A stretch of DNA of 16,688 nt from the NCBI GenBank assembly GCA_964558715.1, contig CAZLFD010000033.1:1-16688 (forward strand), given 5' to 3'. Below, one piece after another: positions 6,122 through 13,357 of this stretch. The notes below the pieces were generated by a model, which was not told the DNA's origin, searched no databases, and was given only the letters and a program-made list of their open reading frames with translations. Each line of letters starts with the position of its first letter. Position 1 is the first letter of the stretch. A program made the position numbers and the translations under genes. This DNA is from JBGSOV01 sp964558715. Its GTDB lineage: Bacteria; Patescibacteriota; Gracilibacteria; CAIRYL01; GCA-016699755.

Positions 6122-8327
6122 ATGAAAAATTTACACAACAAACTCTTTTTCGGAGTCGCGTTCCTCATGGCATTTGGAGCGCTTTTGACTGCGTCGTACA
6201 ATGGTGCATCGCTCTTGGCGTCGAGTTTCGACTGGCCGACTACACCCACCAACGGTGTTGAAGGAGGAAAATTCAACAATGTCATCTACCCAGATATCAT
6301 CAATGAACGAGTGGGAATCGGTACTAGTGTTCCTGCCGGCAAGCTTGATGTATACGGCGTGAGCAGACGCGTAAAATTAACGCAGAACTCGGTCAACGGC
6401 GATGGCGCAAATGGATGTGCAGCCGGTGAAGAAAAAGTCTTCTTGAATGTCGCGAATATCGAAATCGGTTATGAGATCGATGGCGAAACGGTTACCGCCA
6501 AAGGAACTACCTATGTGTGTACGTCTGACAGCAGTATCGCCTGGTCAAGCGGCCAATTCAAATGGTGGTACAACCCCAATACCCTAGTAACAATCAGTAC
6601 CGCCGGAAGATTAGGTGTCGGCACAGCCACGCCGTCAGATCCGCTCGATGTAGTAGGAGACCGATCTGGCGCGAATGCTAACATAGTACGTATACAGAAC
6701 TTAGATAACGCCGGCTTTAGCAGCATTGATTTTATCGATGATGCAGGTAACATGCAGACTTCTTTCGGTTATGGAAATTCCGGAACCGGGAATACCTTGG
6801 CAGATAAGGCGTATCTTCATGCCATGGGAAACGATTTCTACATCACGAATACGGATAATCAAACGACTCCTGCCATGGTCGTAAAAGCCGATGGCAAGGT
6901 GGGTATCGGCATAACCGATCCAGAGCACGCATTTCATATGGTCGGCTCCGAAGCTCGTATTGAATCTACTGACGCCAACATGACAATACAAGATAACGAT
7001 GGTAGCGCTGCAGGTGGTGACCTCTTGCAGGCCAAAACAGTCTTCCGCGATAGCGATAATAGTATTATCGGCTCTGTAGGTTTCAATAACAGTCGGCAGT
7101 TTACTGTCGGCTCCGCCTACCCCAATAACGATGTCGATATTAATTCTGCAGAAGACATCACTTTTACCGCAGCCGGCGAGTTTAGGATGGCGATTCTTGA
7201 GGATGGCAAAGTAGGTATCGGTGACAACAACATTGCACCGAGCGCACGGCTCGACGTCGAGGGTGGCAGCGCGCTTTTGCCTGCTCCCAATGCCGCGCCG
7301 ATAGATGATGATTTTGCCGACAGCCAGTGGAGCTTGTGGCTAGATGAGGCAGCGAATGAGTTTGAACTTAAAGCAAAAAAGAGTGATTCGGCACTACTGA
7401 ACCAAACCGTCGCGAGCAAGAATTATATCGATAGCAATTTTGTCGGACTCGCCGGCGACACCATGACCGGCGCCCTCACTCTTAGCGGAGCACCAACGGT
7501 CGACCTGCATGCCGCGACCAAGAAATATGTGGATGATGCACTGGTTGCACTCGATAGTGATGATGCCGATGCCGACCCGACGAATGAATTCCAAGACCTT
7601 ACCTTTGGCAGCAACACGCTTTCGTTGACAGATTCATTGATCGATATCGACCTGAGCGGGTATCTGGATAATACCGACGATCAGACGCTGACTGAGATCT
7701 TGGGGGTAAGCACCGATGCCGGAGGTGAGATCATCACCGGACTCGGAGATATGAGCGCTGCTGCAGCATCGGCGGCGGCAACCAAGGGGTATGTCGATGG
7801 TTTTATCTTGGGTCTCGACTGGAAAGCACCGGTAACCGATGCCGACGGCCCGACCGGAGGGCTGGGTAGTTACGGCACATGTGGCGCCACCGAAGAAAGA
7901 TGGGCGACATATAATCAGAGCGATGACATCATCTACGTTTGTAACGGTACTGACTGGATCGAGATAAACTCGACCGTCAGTGTACCGCAGTTAGCAGGAG
8001 AAGTGACCGGAGACATCACGAGCAATGTCGTGGCGAATAATGTGGTGACTTACGCCAAGCTGCAAGATGTTTCCGCGACGAATCGTATCCTCGGGCGCAT
8101 CGACCCAGGAGCAGGCGATGCCCAAGAACTCACGGCAGCGAACATCCGCACGATCATCAATGTCGAAAACGGGGCAGATGTAACAGATGCTGCGAATGTC
8201 AATGCAGCGGGTGCCACCATGAATACCGATACGAATGTTTCTGCCAACAGTTGGGTGATCGATGAAGATACATTCGCATCAAATCTTGCTACAAAAGTAC
8301 CGACGCAACAGAGTGTAAAGGCGTATG
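6122..8327 (+). CDS. Giant secreted fibre protein, N-terminal part (cut by gap)
   Basis: The first 735 codons of a very large surface protein lie here. An N-terminal signal sequence (about 1-33: KNLHNK, then a long hydrophobic core) directs export. Four repeats of the type G-x-VGIG-x-x-x-P-x-x-x-LDV-x-G occur at about 62-80, 162-180, 257-275 and 361-381, roughly 100 residues apart, as in phage tail fibres and large bacterial adhesins. Later modules are also tail-fibre-like: DTMTGALTLSG with ATKKYVDDALVAL (about 442-475), a second AATKGYVDG, a Cys-containing module (YGTCGATEE, YVCNGTDW), YAKLQDVSATNRILGR, and LATKVPTQQSVKAY at the gap edge. The ATG at 6122 has a good promoter and no Shine-Dalgarno sequence. 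The gene most likely continues after the N run; the real missing length is unknown. Secreted fibre is firm, host or surface attachment is inference. Confidence 0.85.
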
Positions 8328-8427
8328 NNNNNNNNNNNNNNNNNNNNNNNNNNNNNNNNNNNNNNNNNNNNNNNNNNNNNNNNNNNNNNNNNNNNNNNNN
8401 NNNNNNNNNNNNNNNNNNNNNNNNNNN
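8328..8427. other. Assembly gap (100 N)
   Basis: There are exactly 100 N, the usual placeholder for a scaffold join of unknown size. The open frames on the two sides are out of phase across 100 bases (2306 bp from the ATG at 6122 to the first base after the gap, remainder 2 on division by 3). The true gap length is therefore probably not 100. The assembler likely broke on repeated fibre modules. Confidence 0.95.
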
Positions 8428-10377
8428 TTGTTTATCGTAGCGAACGGCGGAGACGTGGGGATCGGCGATGCTACGCCCGATGGCACCCTGAAGCTGGATG
8501 TGGAGGGGCAGATCGGGGCGACGCAGTATTGCGACCAAAACGGTGCCAACTGTACGAACGCCGCCGACCTCGGTGGTGGTGAAGGCGGTGGCGCGAGTGC
8601 CATGGCCGACCTGACCGATGTCGACCTTACCGGAATAGTGGACAATAAAATCCTCAAGTACAGTGGCGGTAATTGGGTCGTCGCGGATGATGGCGGTGGG
8701 AGTGGCAGCGGCCAGTGGGATACGGTGGCGAATGGTGTCAACTATTCCGGCGGCAATGTCGGTATCGGAGCGACCAATCCGTTCCGTGCGCTTACCATCG
8801 CCGGCAACCCGGGTGGTGTACTCGGCGAAGGTATATCCATATTGCACACCGGGGAGGGAGGGCGTGAATACGCATTGCTTTCAACTGATATTGATAATCC
8901 GACCGGTCCTGGGAATTTCAACATCTACGATGACACCGCAAACGAGGTTCGATTTACTCTCGACCAGAACGGCCATGTCGGCATTGGAACAACAACTCCC
9001 GCTTACGCACTAGATGTAGCCGGTACAATCGGCATTAACGGCACCCCAATGCTCTACCTGCCCGATCAGACCGTCTTTACCGCCTCATTAGTCGTTGGCG
9101 ACGGCGGCCGGAACCTTACGCATACGACGGGGTATGAAGGCATTGGCAATACCTTTATCGGCATCGGAGCCGGGCTTAGTACTACTACCGGAGTCGCCAA
9201 CACCGGCATCGGCCCTGACGCGCTCGGCTTAAATACCACCGGAAACTACAATACCGCCATTGGGTATAACGCCCTTTGGAACAACACATCCGGTGCCGAG
9301 AATACCGCCATCGGCCTTAACAGCCTTGTATTTAACACTACTGGCAAGTACGGTACCGCTATTGGTAATAACGCACTCTATCATAACACAGAAGGTGAGA
9401 GTAATACTGCGGTGGGTCGTGCTGCGCTAGCTCTGAACACCACCGGCGGCAACAACACTGCAATAGGTACTCAAAGCCTATATTACAATACTACCGGTAG
9501 AGAAAACACCGCCACTGGGCTTGAAGCGCTCTTTAGCAATACTACCGGTATGCAAAACAGTGCTTTCGGTTTAGCCGCCTTACACAAAAACACTGAAGGC
9601 GATAGCAACGCCGCCCTCGGTCATTATAGCCTTCAAAATAATATCACCGGAAGTTACAACACCGCCAGCGGTGGTGGTGCGCTCTTAAATATGACTTCAG
9701 GCGATAGCAACACCGCCAGCGGGCATGGTGCGCTCGAAAATATGACTTCAGGCGATTACAACACCGCACTTGGTGGCATGGCCGGGAAATTGTATGGCTA
9801 CAGCACTGACGCACTACTCACCGCCAACAACTCGCTGTTTTTAGGCGGGAATTCCCGTGCGGAAGCTGACGGGCAAACCAACCAGATTGTCATCGGGTAC
9901 GGTGCCGTCGGTATCGGGTCGAACACGGTGGTGCTCGGCAATAATGCGATCACCACCACCTCACTGCGGGGTGACGTGGGCATCAAGAACAACTCACCAA
10001 GCTACGACCTCGACGTAACCGGCGACATCCGCTATACCGGTAATATCTACAATTTCAGTGACGCCCGCTTCAAAAAAGACATCTTCACCCTCGCCTCGCC
10101 GCTGGAGATTCTCGGGCAACTGCGGGGCGTGCGTTACGAATACCGCACGGAAGAATTCCCCGAAAAAGATTTTCCTGCCGGCGAGAATTTCGGCCTCATC
10201 GCCCAAGAAGTAGAAGCCGTGCTGCCGCAGGCGGTCGCCACGGATGACAGCGGTGAGAAGAGTGTCGACTACCTCGAATTCATCCCCGTGCTCATCGAGG
10301 CGGTCAAGGCTCAGCAAGCAATCATCGATGATCAGCAAAGCCAGATCGATGAACTGCGCTCACTTATCGAGCAGTAA
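8428..10377 (+). CDS. Giant secreted fibre protein, C-terminal part with Peptidase_S74 domain
   Basis: The 649 codons after the gap end the fibre gene. More VGIG/LDV repeats come first (DVGIGDATPDGTLKLDVEG, NVGIGATNPF, HVGIGTTTPAYALDVAG). Next are twelve 17-residue repeats of the form NTTGxxNTAIGxxALxx (9181-9792), like the stacked turns of trimeric YadA-head folds. One more VGI repeat precedes the C-terminal Peptidase_S74 domain, the intramolecular chaperone of endosialidase type. It begins at NFSDARFKKDI, with the conserved Ser-Asp at fragment residues 544-545, and includes GVRYEY, FGLIAQEVEAVLPQAV, VDYLEFIPVLIEAVKAQQ and a final coiled coil (about 625-649). In the known family this domain trimerises the fibre and then cuts itself off before the Ser. 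The first base here is not a true start; the 5' end is missing in the gap. Confidence 0.87.
   Translation: MFIVANGGDVGIGDATPDGTLKLDVEGQIGATQYCDQNGANCTNAADLGGGEGGGASAMADLTDVDLTGIVDNKILKYSGGNWVVADDGGGSGSGQWDTVANGVNYSGGNVGIGATNPFRALTIAGNPGGVLGEGISILHTGEGGREYALLSTDIDNPTGPGNFNIYDDTANEVRFTLDQNGHVGIGTTTPAYALDVAGTIGINGTPMLYLPDQTVFTASLVVGDGGRNLTHTTGYEGIGNTFIGIGAGLSTTTGVANTGIGPDALGLNTTGNYNTAIGYNALWNNTSGAENTAIGLNSLVFNTTGKYGTAIGNNALYHNTEGESNTAVGRAALALNTTGGNNTAIGTQSLYYNTTGRENTATGLEALFSNTTGMQNSAFGLAALHKNTEGDSNAALGHYSLQNNITGSYNTASGGGALLNMTSGDSNTASGHGALENMTSGDYNTALGGMAGKLYGYSTDALLTANNSLFLGGNSRAEADGQTNQIVIGYGAVGIGSNTVVLGNNAITTTSLRGDVGIKNNSPSYDLDVTGDIRYTGNIYNFSDARFKKDIFTLASPLEILGQLRGVRYEYRTEEFPEKDFPAGENFGLIAQEVEAVLPQAVATDDSGEKSVDYLEFIPVLIEAVKAQQAIIDDQQSQIDELRSLIEQ
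9181..9792 (+). repeat. Twelve 51-bp (17-residue) tandem coding repeats
   Basis: Twelve in-frame units of 51 bp encode NTTGxxNTAIGxxALxx-type turns without a length change; a thirteenth, degenerate unit (TTGYEGIGNTFIGIGAG) precedes them. Most units have diverged at the DNA level. Two neighbouring 51-bp windows (9655-9705 and 9706-9756) still match at 44 of 51 bases, a sign of recent duplication or conversion. The protein fold is expected to be a trimeric beta-roll. Confidence 0.85.
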
Positions 10378-10593
10378 ATCTCTCTCCTTTTGCGATGGAA
10401 AAGATTGTTGGAGGTAAAATGGCGTACCACCCCCCATTCCAGTCAAGCCAAAATGGTCTGTGACTCATTGCATGCGTTTTTTTCAGCAGATTAAAATCTG
10501 CCGACAGCGCAAATCGTAGAGGCTCGTGAAGCAAACTCGAACCGGCGATCAAAATTCTGTACACTGTATTCTGTACACTTGTCTTCTTGAATT
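10378..10593. other. Intergenic region between the fibre gene and aroD
   Basis: No gene is recognised. An inverted repeat around 10490-10505 (GCAGAT/ATCTGC with a TAAA loop) follows a run of seven T, so it would read as a terminator on neither strand in the usual order. A weak CTTTT/AAAAG pairing lies just after the fibre stop at about 10388-10407. Heptameric array 6 occupies 10554-10581, directly before aroD. Confidence 0.4.
10554..10581. repeat. Heptameric array 6, a 14-bp direct repeat before aroD
   Basis: Units are ATTCTGT, ACACTGT, ATTCTGT and ACACTTG, so the array is also a 14-bp direct repeat with two differences. Each copy holds the palindrome TGTACA. It ends 12 bp before the aroD start codon and must overlap its promoter. 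It could work as a pair of operator half-sites, but the 7-bp period it shares with the other arrays suggests it belongs with them. Confidence 0.55.
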
Positions 10594-11265
10594 GTGACAA
10601 AGATCTGCATCCCCATCACCGCGACCACGATGGCTGCCGTAGTCGACGAAGCCGAGCAGGCAAAAACCGCGGGTGCCGATTTGGTAGAAGTCTGGCTAGG
10701 AGAAATCGAAGATTTGGACGTCAAAGCATTGATACAACAGATTGCGCATCCGGTGCTTGTCAACTGCAAAGGAGCAGAAGAAAAGGGAGCGTTTACCGGT
10801 ACAGCTGAAGAAAAGACAGCACTGCTCATCGCTTCAGCCCAAGCCGGTGCCGCCTTTGTTGATATCGATCATGAATTCGATGCGAAATTATTGGAGCAAC
10901 TTCACAAAAACAAAAGATCAGCAAAGTTGATCTTCTCTGCCCATTTTTTTGACGGTACCCCAGGTCTGCCGCACCTTACAGCTAAGCTTCCGAAAATGTT
11001 AGAGCACAAGCCAGATATGGTGAAGTTTGCCGCCATGCCGAATGCTTTTAAAGATGTCGTGACCATGATCCGCCTGGCCGAGAAACTAACGAGTAAACAG
11101 ATTCCGCATATTACGATATCGATGGGCGAACTGGGTAAGATCACGCGCGTCGCCGCTCCGGTTCTGGGCAGTGAAATCATGTTTGCCACAGTAGATGAAA
11201 CCAAAGCCTCTGCCCCCGGGCAGATCAGCGCGAAAGAATTGGCGAATGTATATAAATTATGGTAA
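10594..11265 (+). CDS. aroD: 3-Dehydroquinate dehydratase, type I
   Basis: This 223-residue (beta/alpha)8 enzyme fits type I dehydroquinase, which removes water from 3-dehydroquinate through a Schiff base in the shikimate pathway. The N-terminal strand KICIPIT and ADLVEVWLGEIED (here W replaces the usual R of the EWR-type motif) are followed by SAHFFDGTPG, with the catalytic His at about 117. The Schiff-base Lys is at about 144 in DMVKFAAMPN. Then come TISMGELGKITRVAAPVLGS and the substrate loop ASAPGQIS. The start is GTG at 10594; an in-frame TGA two codons upstream (10588-10590) rules out a longer form. There is no Shine-Dalgarno sequence. The length is slightly short for the family (about 220-250). 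No other shikimate gene is in the window. Confidence 0.88.
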   Translation: MTKICIPITATTMAAVVDEAEQAKTAGADLVEVWLGEIEDLDVKALIQQIAHPVLVNCKGAEEKGAFTGTAEEKTALLIASAQAGAAFVDIDHEFDAKLLEQLHKNKRSAKLIFSAHFFDGTPGLPHLTAKLPKMLEHKPDMVKFAAMPNAFKDVVTMIRLAEKLTSKQIPHITISMGELGKITRVAAPVLGSEIMFATVDETKASAPGQISAKELANVYKLW

Positions 11266-11268
11266 AAT
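11239..11268 (+). promoter_or_regulatory. Promoter of the L,D-transpeptidase gene, inside aroD's 3' end
   Basis: TTGGCG (11239-11244) and TAAAAT (11263-11268) are 18 bp apart, with an extended -10 TG at 11260-11261. The -35 box lies inside the aroD coding sequence. A perfect 7-bp inverted repeat, AATAGCT (11266-11272) and AGCTATT (11278-11284), overlaps the end of the -10 box and the start point. It may be an operator or a short leader hairpin. The gene may also be read from aroD. Confidence 0.5.
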
Positions 11269-11290
11269 AGCTTAATTAGCTATTACGAAC

Positions 11291-12229
11291 ATGTACATCA
11301 AACGCATCATCTTGTTTGCCGGGTGTCTTCTCGTGCTACCGCAATTTGCAGCAGCCAACACGCTGTACAATATTTATCGGGCGCAAAACCCCACCCCCAC
11401 GCCCACGCCAGTCGTAATTCAGAAGACAATGGCGACTGCGGAAGCAGTTCCGACAAAAACATCGAAACCAGAAACACCTCTGCATGGTGCACCTTCAGCT
11501 ATTATGGCATATGTTGATGAACTGAAAGAAAAATGGCGTCTCGCAACTTCGCATTGTGAACAGATCACCGACAAGCAAGCAAAAGGGTATTGCGCGACAG
11601 AGAAATGGAAAATGACGCTCGAGTCGTTTGAGCGCAAAAAAACACTCGACCTGCAAAAAAACTGGCGTCTGTCGCAAGACTTTTGCAACAGCCGTACCTC
11701 GTTTCGTAACTACCACTTTTGCAATTCGATGTTGAGGCAACAGAACAATTTTTGTGCTCAACAAAAAACGAACGGTCGTCGCATCATTATCGATCTCGCA
11801 AACCAACTGATGTACGGAGTAAAGGACTGCGAATTAAAGGTTTATACTCGGATAACGAGCGGCAAAAACCTGACACCGACTCCTCCGGGCACCTATAGTA
11901 TCTACGAACGCCGCGGCCCCCATTGGATGCAAGGCGAATGGTTTGTGAATATGGCTTTTTACTTTCGCGGTGGCTATGCCATCCACGATGCCGGCTGGCG
12001 AGTGCCGCCATTTTGGAACCCAGAAAAACGCGCCGTGCACGGCTCGCATGGCTGTGTAAATACCCCAAGCAAAGTGATGGCGACCGTATGGGATGAATTT
12101 GAAATCGGCGACACGGTACATGTGTATCGTTCACTGCCAGAGGATATTGCAACGGAACTCCAACAAAAAGTCGGTACGCGAGTGCCGTTTGATCCAGAGA
12201 ACCCAGTTGTACATATGACAAATACCTAA
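11291..12229 (+). CDS. Secreted L,D-transpeptidase (YkuD fold) with twin Cys hairpins
   Basis: This 312-residue exported protein has a signal peptide (1-22, cleavage likely after AAA), a TP-repeat linker (34-65), a Cys-rich helical region (about 72-156) and a YkuD L,D-transpeptidase domain (about 162-281). The catalytic motif is HGSHGCVN, with His 250, His 253 and the nucleophile Cys 255; His 232 (YAIHDAGW) is the upstream conserved His. Such enzymes form 3-3 peptidoglycan cross-links or attach proteins to the wall. The Cys-rich part contains a duplication: WRLATSHC...GYC (W82, C89, C101) and WRLSQDFC...HFC (W125, C132, C144), both with a CX11C spacing, plus C155 and C180. The residue after the nucleophile pair is Asn rather than the common Arg. 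The ATG at 11291 lies 25 bp after aroD and has no Shine-Dalgarno sequence. Confidence 0.9.
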   Translation: MYIKRIILFAGCLLVLPQFAAANTLYNIYRAQNPTPTPTPVVIQKTMATAEAVPTKTSKPETPLHGAPSAIMAYVDELKEKWRLATSHCEQITDKQAKGYCATEKWKMTLESFERKKTLDLQKNWRLSQDFCNSRTSFRNYHFCNSMLRQQNNFCAQQKTNGRRIIIDLANQLMYGVKDCELKVYTRITSGKNLTPTPPGTYSIYERRGPHWMQGEWFVNMAFYFRGGYAIHDAGWRVPPFWNPEKRAVHGSHGCVNTPSKVMATVWDEFEIGDTVHVYRSLPEDIATELQQKVGTRVPFDPENPVVHMTNT

Positions 12230-12272
12230 ATTGATGAGCAGCAGGTTTAGGTGTTCCGGAGCGGTACCTAAA
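12224..12272 (+). terminator. Three-arm alternating hairpin after the L,D-transpeptidase gene
   Basis: ACCTAAA (12224-12230, containing the stop codon), TTTAGGT (12246-12252) and ACCTAAA (12266-12272) occur in series. The middle arm can pair perfectly with either neighbour, so two exclusive stems are possible. The second stem also holds an inner CCG/CGG pair around GAG. No T tract follows, so intrinsic termination is not certain. Confidence 0.45.
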
Positions 12273-12499
12273 TCGAATTACTCAACGTCATAGCCCTTAG
12301 CAAGAGATTGTGACGACTATCGGAAAAAATGGCATAGTCCTTTGGATGCTTCAGGCTTGCAACCTGCAGCTTTGTATATTTTGGAAATATCGTATCGACA
12401 TAAAAAGTAATCGATAGAGTCATTTTCGCGTTTCCAAAAACAGCGCTTCAGGGTGTAACCCTGAAAGACAACTCGAGGGTACAAAATATTGTGCCCCTC
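12230..12499. other. Intergenic region with several hairpins between convergent genes
   Basis: No gene is recognised between the two convergent genes. The region is rich in inverted repeats: the three-arm element (12224-12272), a GACTAT/ATAGTC pair (12315-12338), an imperfect 23-bp palindrome centred on TTGCAA (12348-12370), a TTCAGGGT/ACCCTGAA hairpin with a 3-nt loop (12447-12465) and a GGGTACAA/TTGTGCCC hairpin with an AATA loop (12477-12496). The stretch 12375-12430 is featureless to me. Confidence 0.5.
12447..12465 (-). terminator. Hairpin downstream of the CofE-like gene
   Basis: A perfect 8-bp stem (TTCAGGGT/ACCCTGAA) closes a 3-nt loop. Read on the minus strand, the loop is TAC, and GCGCTG followed by five T comes after the stem, so it may stop transcription from the CofE-like gene. 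It lies about 50 bp past that gene's stop, behind a second hairpin at 12477-12496. Confidence 0.5.
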
Positions 12500-12527
12500 C
12501 TTACTCCTTACAACTTAGAACTTACCA
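12500..12527. repeat. Heptameric array 7, running into a coding region
   Basis: Four units share the start CTTA: CTTACTC, CTTACAA, CTTAGAA and CTTACCA, followed by CTTGTTG. This is the best-conserved array in the window. The minus-strand CofE-like gene ends inside it (stop codon 12515-12517), so its last codons (SGKF, stop) are made of repeat sequence. Confidence 0.65.
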
Positions 12528-13240
12528 CTTGTTGTTCGCCAGAGTGATGCATACAAGTCGTCTTCTGGTGCGATTTGCGCTACCCGAGAATCTTGCTGCT
12601 CGTCGGTGTAGGTGACGGGAGTATTTTCGCAGACGACAAAAGGAGTCTGTTCTGCCGCCTGACCGAAAAAGTTCTGCGCGACCGAAGCCAGGTTATCTGC
12701 CACGGCGATCCGCGAAACCGTTAGTCGATTGCCAAAGAGATCAGCCTTGCCGCGTTCGTCACTTACACCTACAAAGCCCGACCAAGCCACTGCCCGGCCT
12801 ACAATGCCAAGGCGAAACGATACGACCGTAGAATCTGCCACGATCACCCCGAGCTCTTGCACAGAAGATTTTTGCTGCAATTGCGCACGGAACTCATCGG
12901 CGAATTGCTGACAATTTTCCGGAAGGAGAATTGCGGTTCCTAGCTGAGAATTACTTTTATCGATTCCGGCATTCGGCATGAGAAGACCGTTTTTACGCGT
13001 CAGCCAAATATTGTAGTGTTCGGCTTTGCCGAGTACTTCATCTGCTTCTAGATGGACAAGTTCCGAAAATTCTGCATCCGATGCAAATGATCGCACCCTT
13101 CCTTGCGCCACCGCGATGACTTTGGAAGTCACGATAATGATGGATTTTTCAGCGATCGGGTTCGCGAGTGAACCAAGAAAAACTTCGGCAAGGTCATCGC
13201 CAAGGTGAATGACCTCTGTTTGGATTCCGTAAATATTCAC
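12515..13240 (-). CDS. CofE-like (F420-0:gamma-glutamyl ligase family) protein
   Basis: The protein matches the F420_ligase family, whose archetype CofE adds glutamates to coenzyme F420-0 with GTP. Motifs (numbered from the TTG at 13249) are SIIIVTSKVIAVAQGRV (36-52), MPNAGIDKSNS (91-101), LGVIVADSTV (133-142), the LGIVGRAVAWSGFVG loop (about 147-161) and GKADLFGNRLTVSRIAVADNLAS (about 167-189). These are the nucleotide- and metal-binding parts of the family, and they look intact. No other F420 gene is visible and the inferred host group is not known to make F420, so the substrate is probably different; gamma-glutamylation of something else is a guess. Two starts are possible: GTG at 13240, which gives the usual short N-terminus and is chosen here, or TTG at 13249. 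Neither has a Shine-Dalgarno sequence. The C-terminus lies in a heptameric repeat. Confidence 0.85.
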   Translation of the reverse strand: MNIYGIQTEVIHLGDDLAEVFLGSLANPIAEKSIIIVTSKVIAVAQGRVRSFASDAEFSELVHLEADEVLGKAEHYNIWLTRKNGLLMPNAGIDKSNSQLGTAILLPENCQQFADEFRAQLQQKSSVQELGVIVADSTVVSFRLGIVGRAVAWSGFVGVSDERGKADLFGNRLTVSRIAVADNLASVAQNFFGQAAEQTPFVVCENTPVTYTDEQQDSRVAQIAPEDDLYASLWRTTSGKF

Positions 13241-13271
13241 GTGATGCAAAATAAATAAAAAAGCTGTCCCG

Positions 13272-13341
13272 CTAGACAGGGGGAGTTTAAGGGTGTGGCG
13301 TAGATCAGGATTTCTACCTCTCCCGACTTCCCCCTGTCTAG
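13272..13341. repeat. Long inverted-repeat element between the CofE-like gene and hpf
   Basis: Arms of 13 bp, CTAGACAGGGGGA (13272-13284) and TCCCCCTGTCTAG (13329-13341), match perfectly around a 44-bp centre, which itself contains GTAGA/TCTAC and GGG/CCC pairs. The whole 70 bp can fold into one long hairpin. Read on the minus strand, downstream of hpf, it is followed by CGGGACAGC and six T, so it may serve as hpf's terminator. It also looks like a MITE-like or palindromic intergenic element. Confidence 0.65.
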
Positions 13342-13357
13342 GGGAGGAGGAAAGGAA

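Noticed and set aside
8050..8847. A 265-codon minus-strand open frame across the gap
   Set aside because: It is the antisense shadow of the fibre gene and depends on reading through 100 N.
9181..9792. CRISPR array, because of regular repeats
   Set aside because: The repeats are contiguous 51-bp coding units without spacers, open in one frame and continuous with the fibre protein.
6122..10377. Prophage, because of tail-fibre motifs and Peptidase_S74
   Set aside because: No other phage genes are present, the gene has a bacterial signal sequence and its own promoter, and both flanks are chromosomal.
10520..10555. A tRNA T-arm-like sequence on the minus strand (GCCGGTTCGAGT)
   Set aside because: The stem bases on the two sides of the loop do not pair, and no anticodon or D arm is found upstream on that strand. 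Probably chance.
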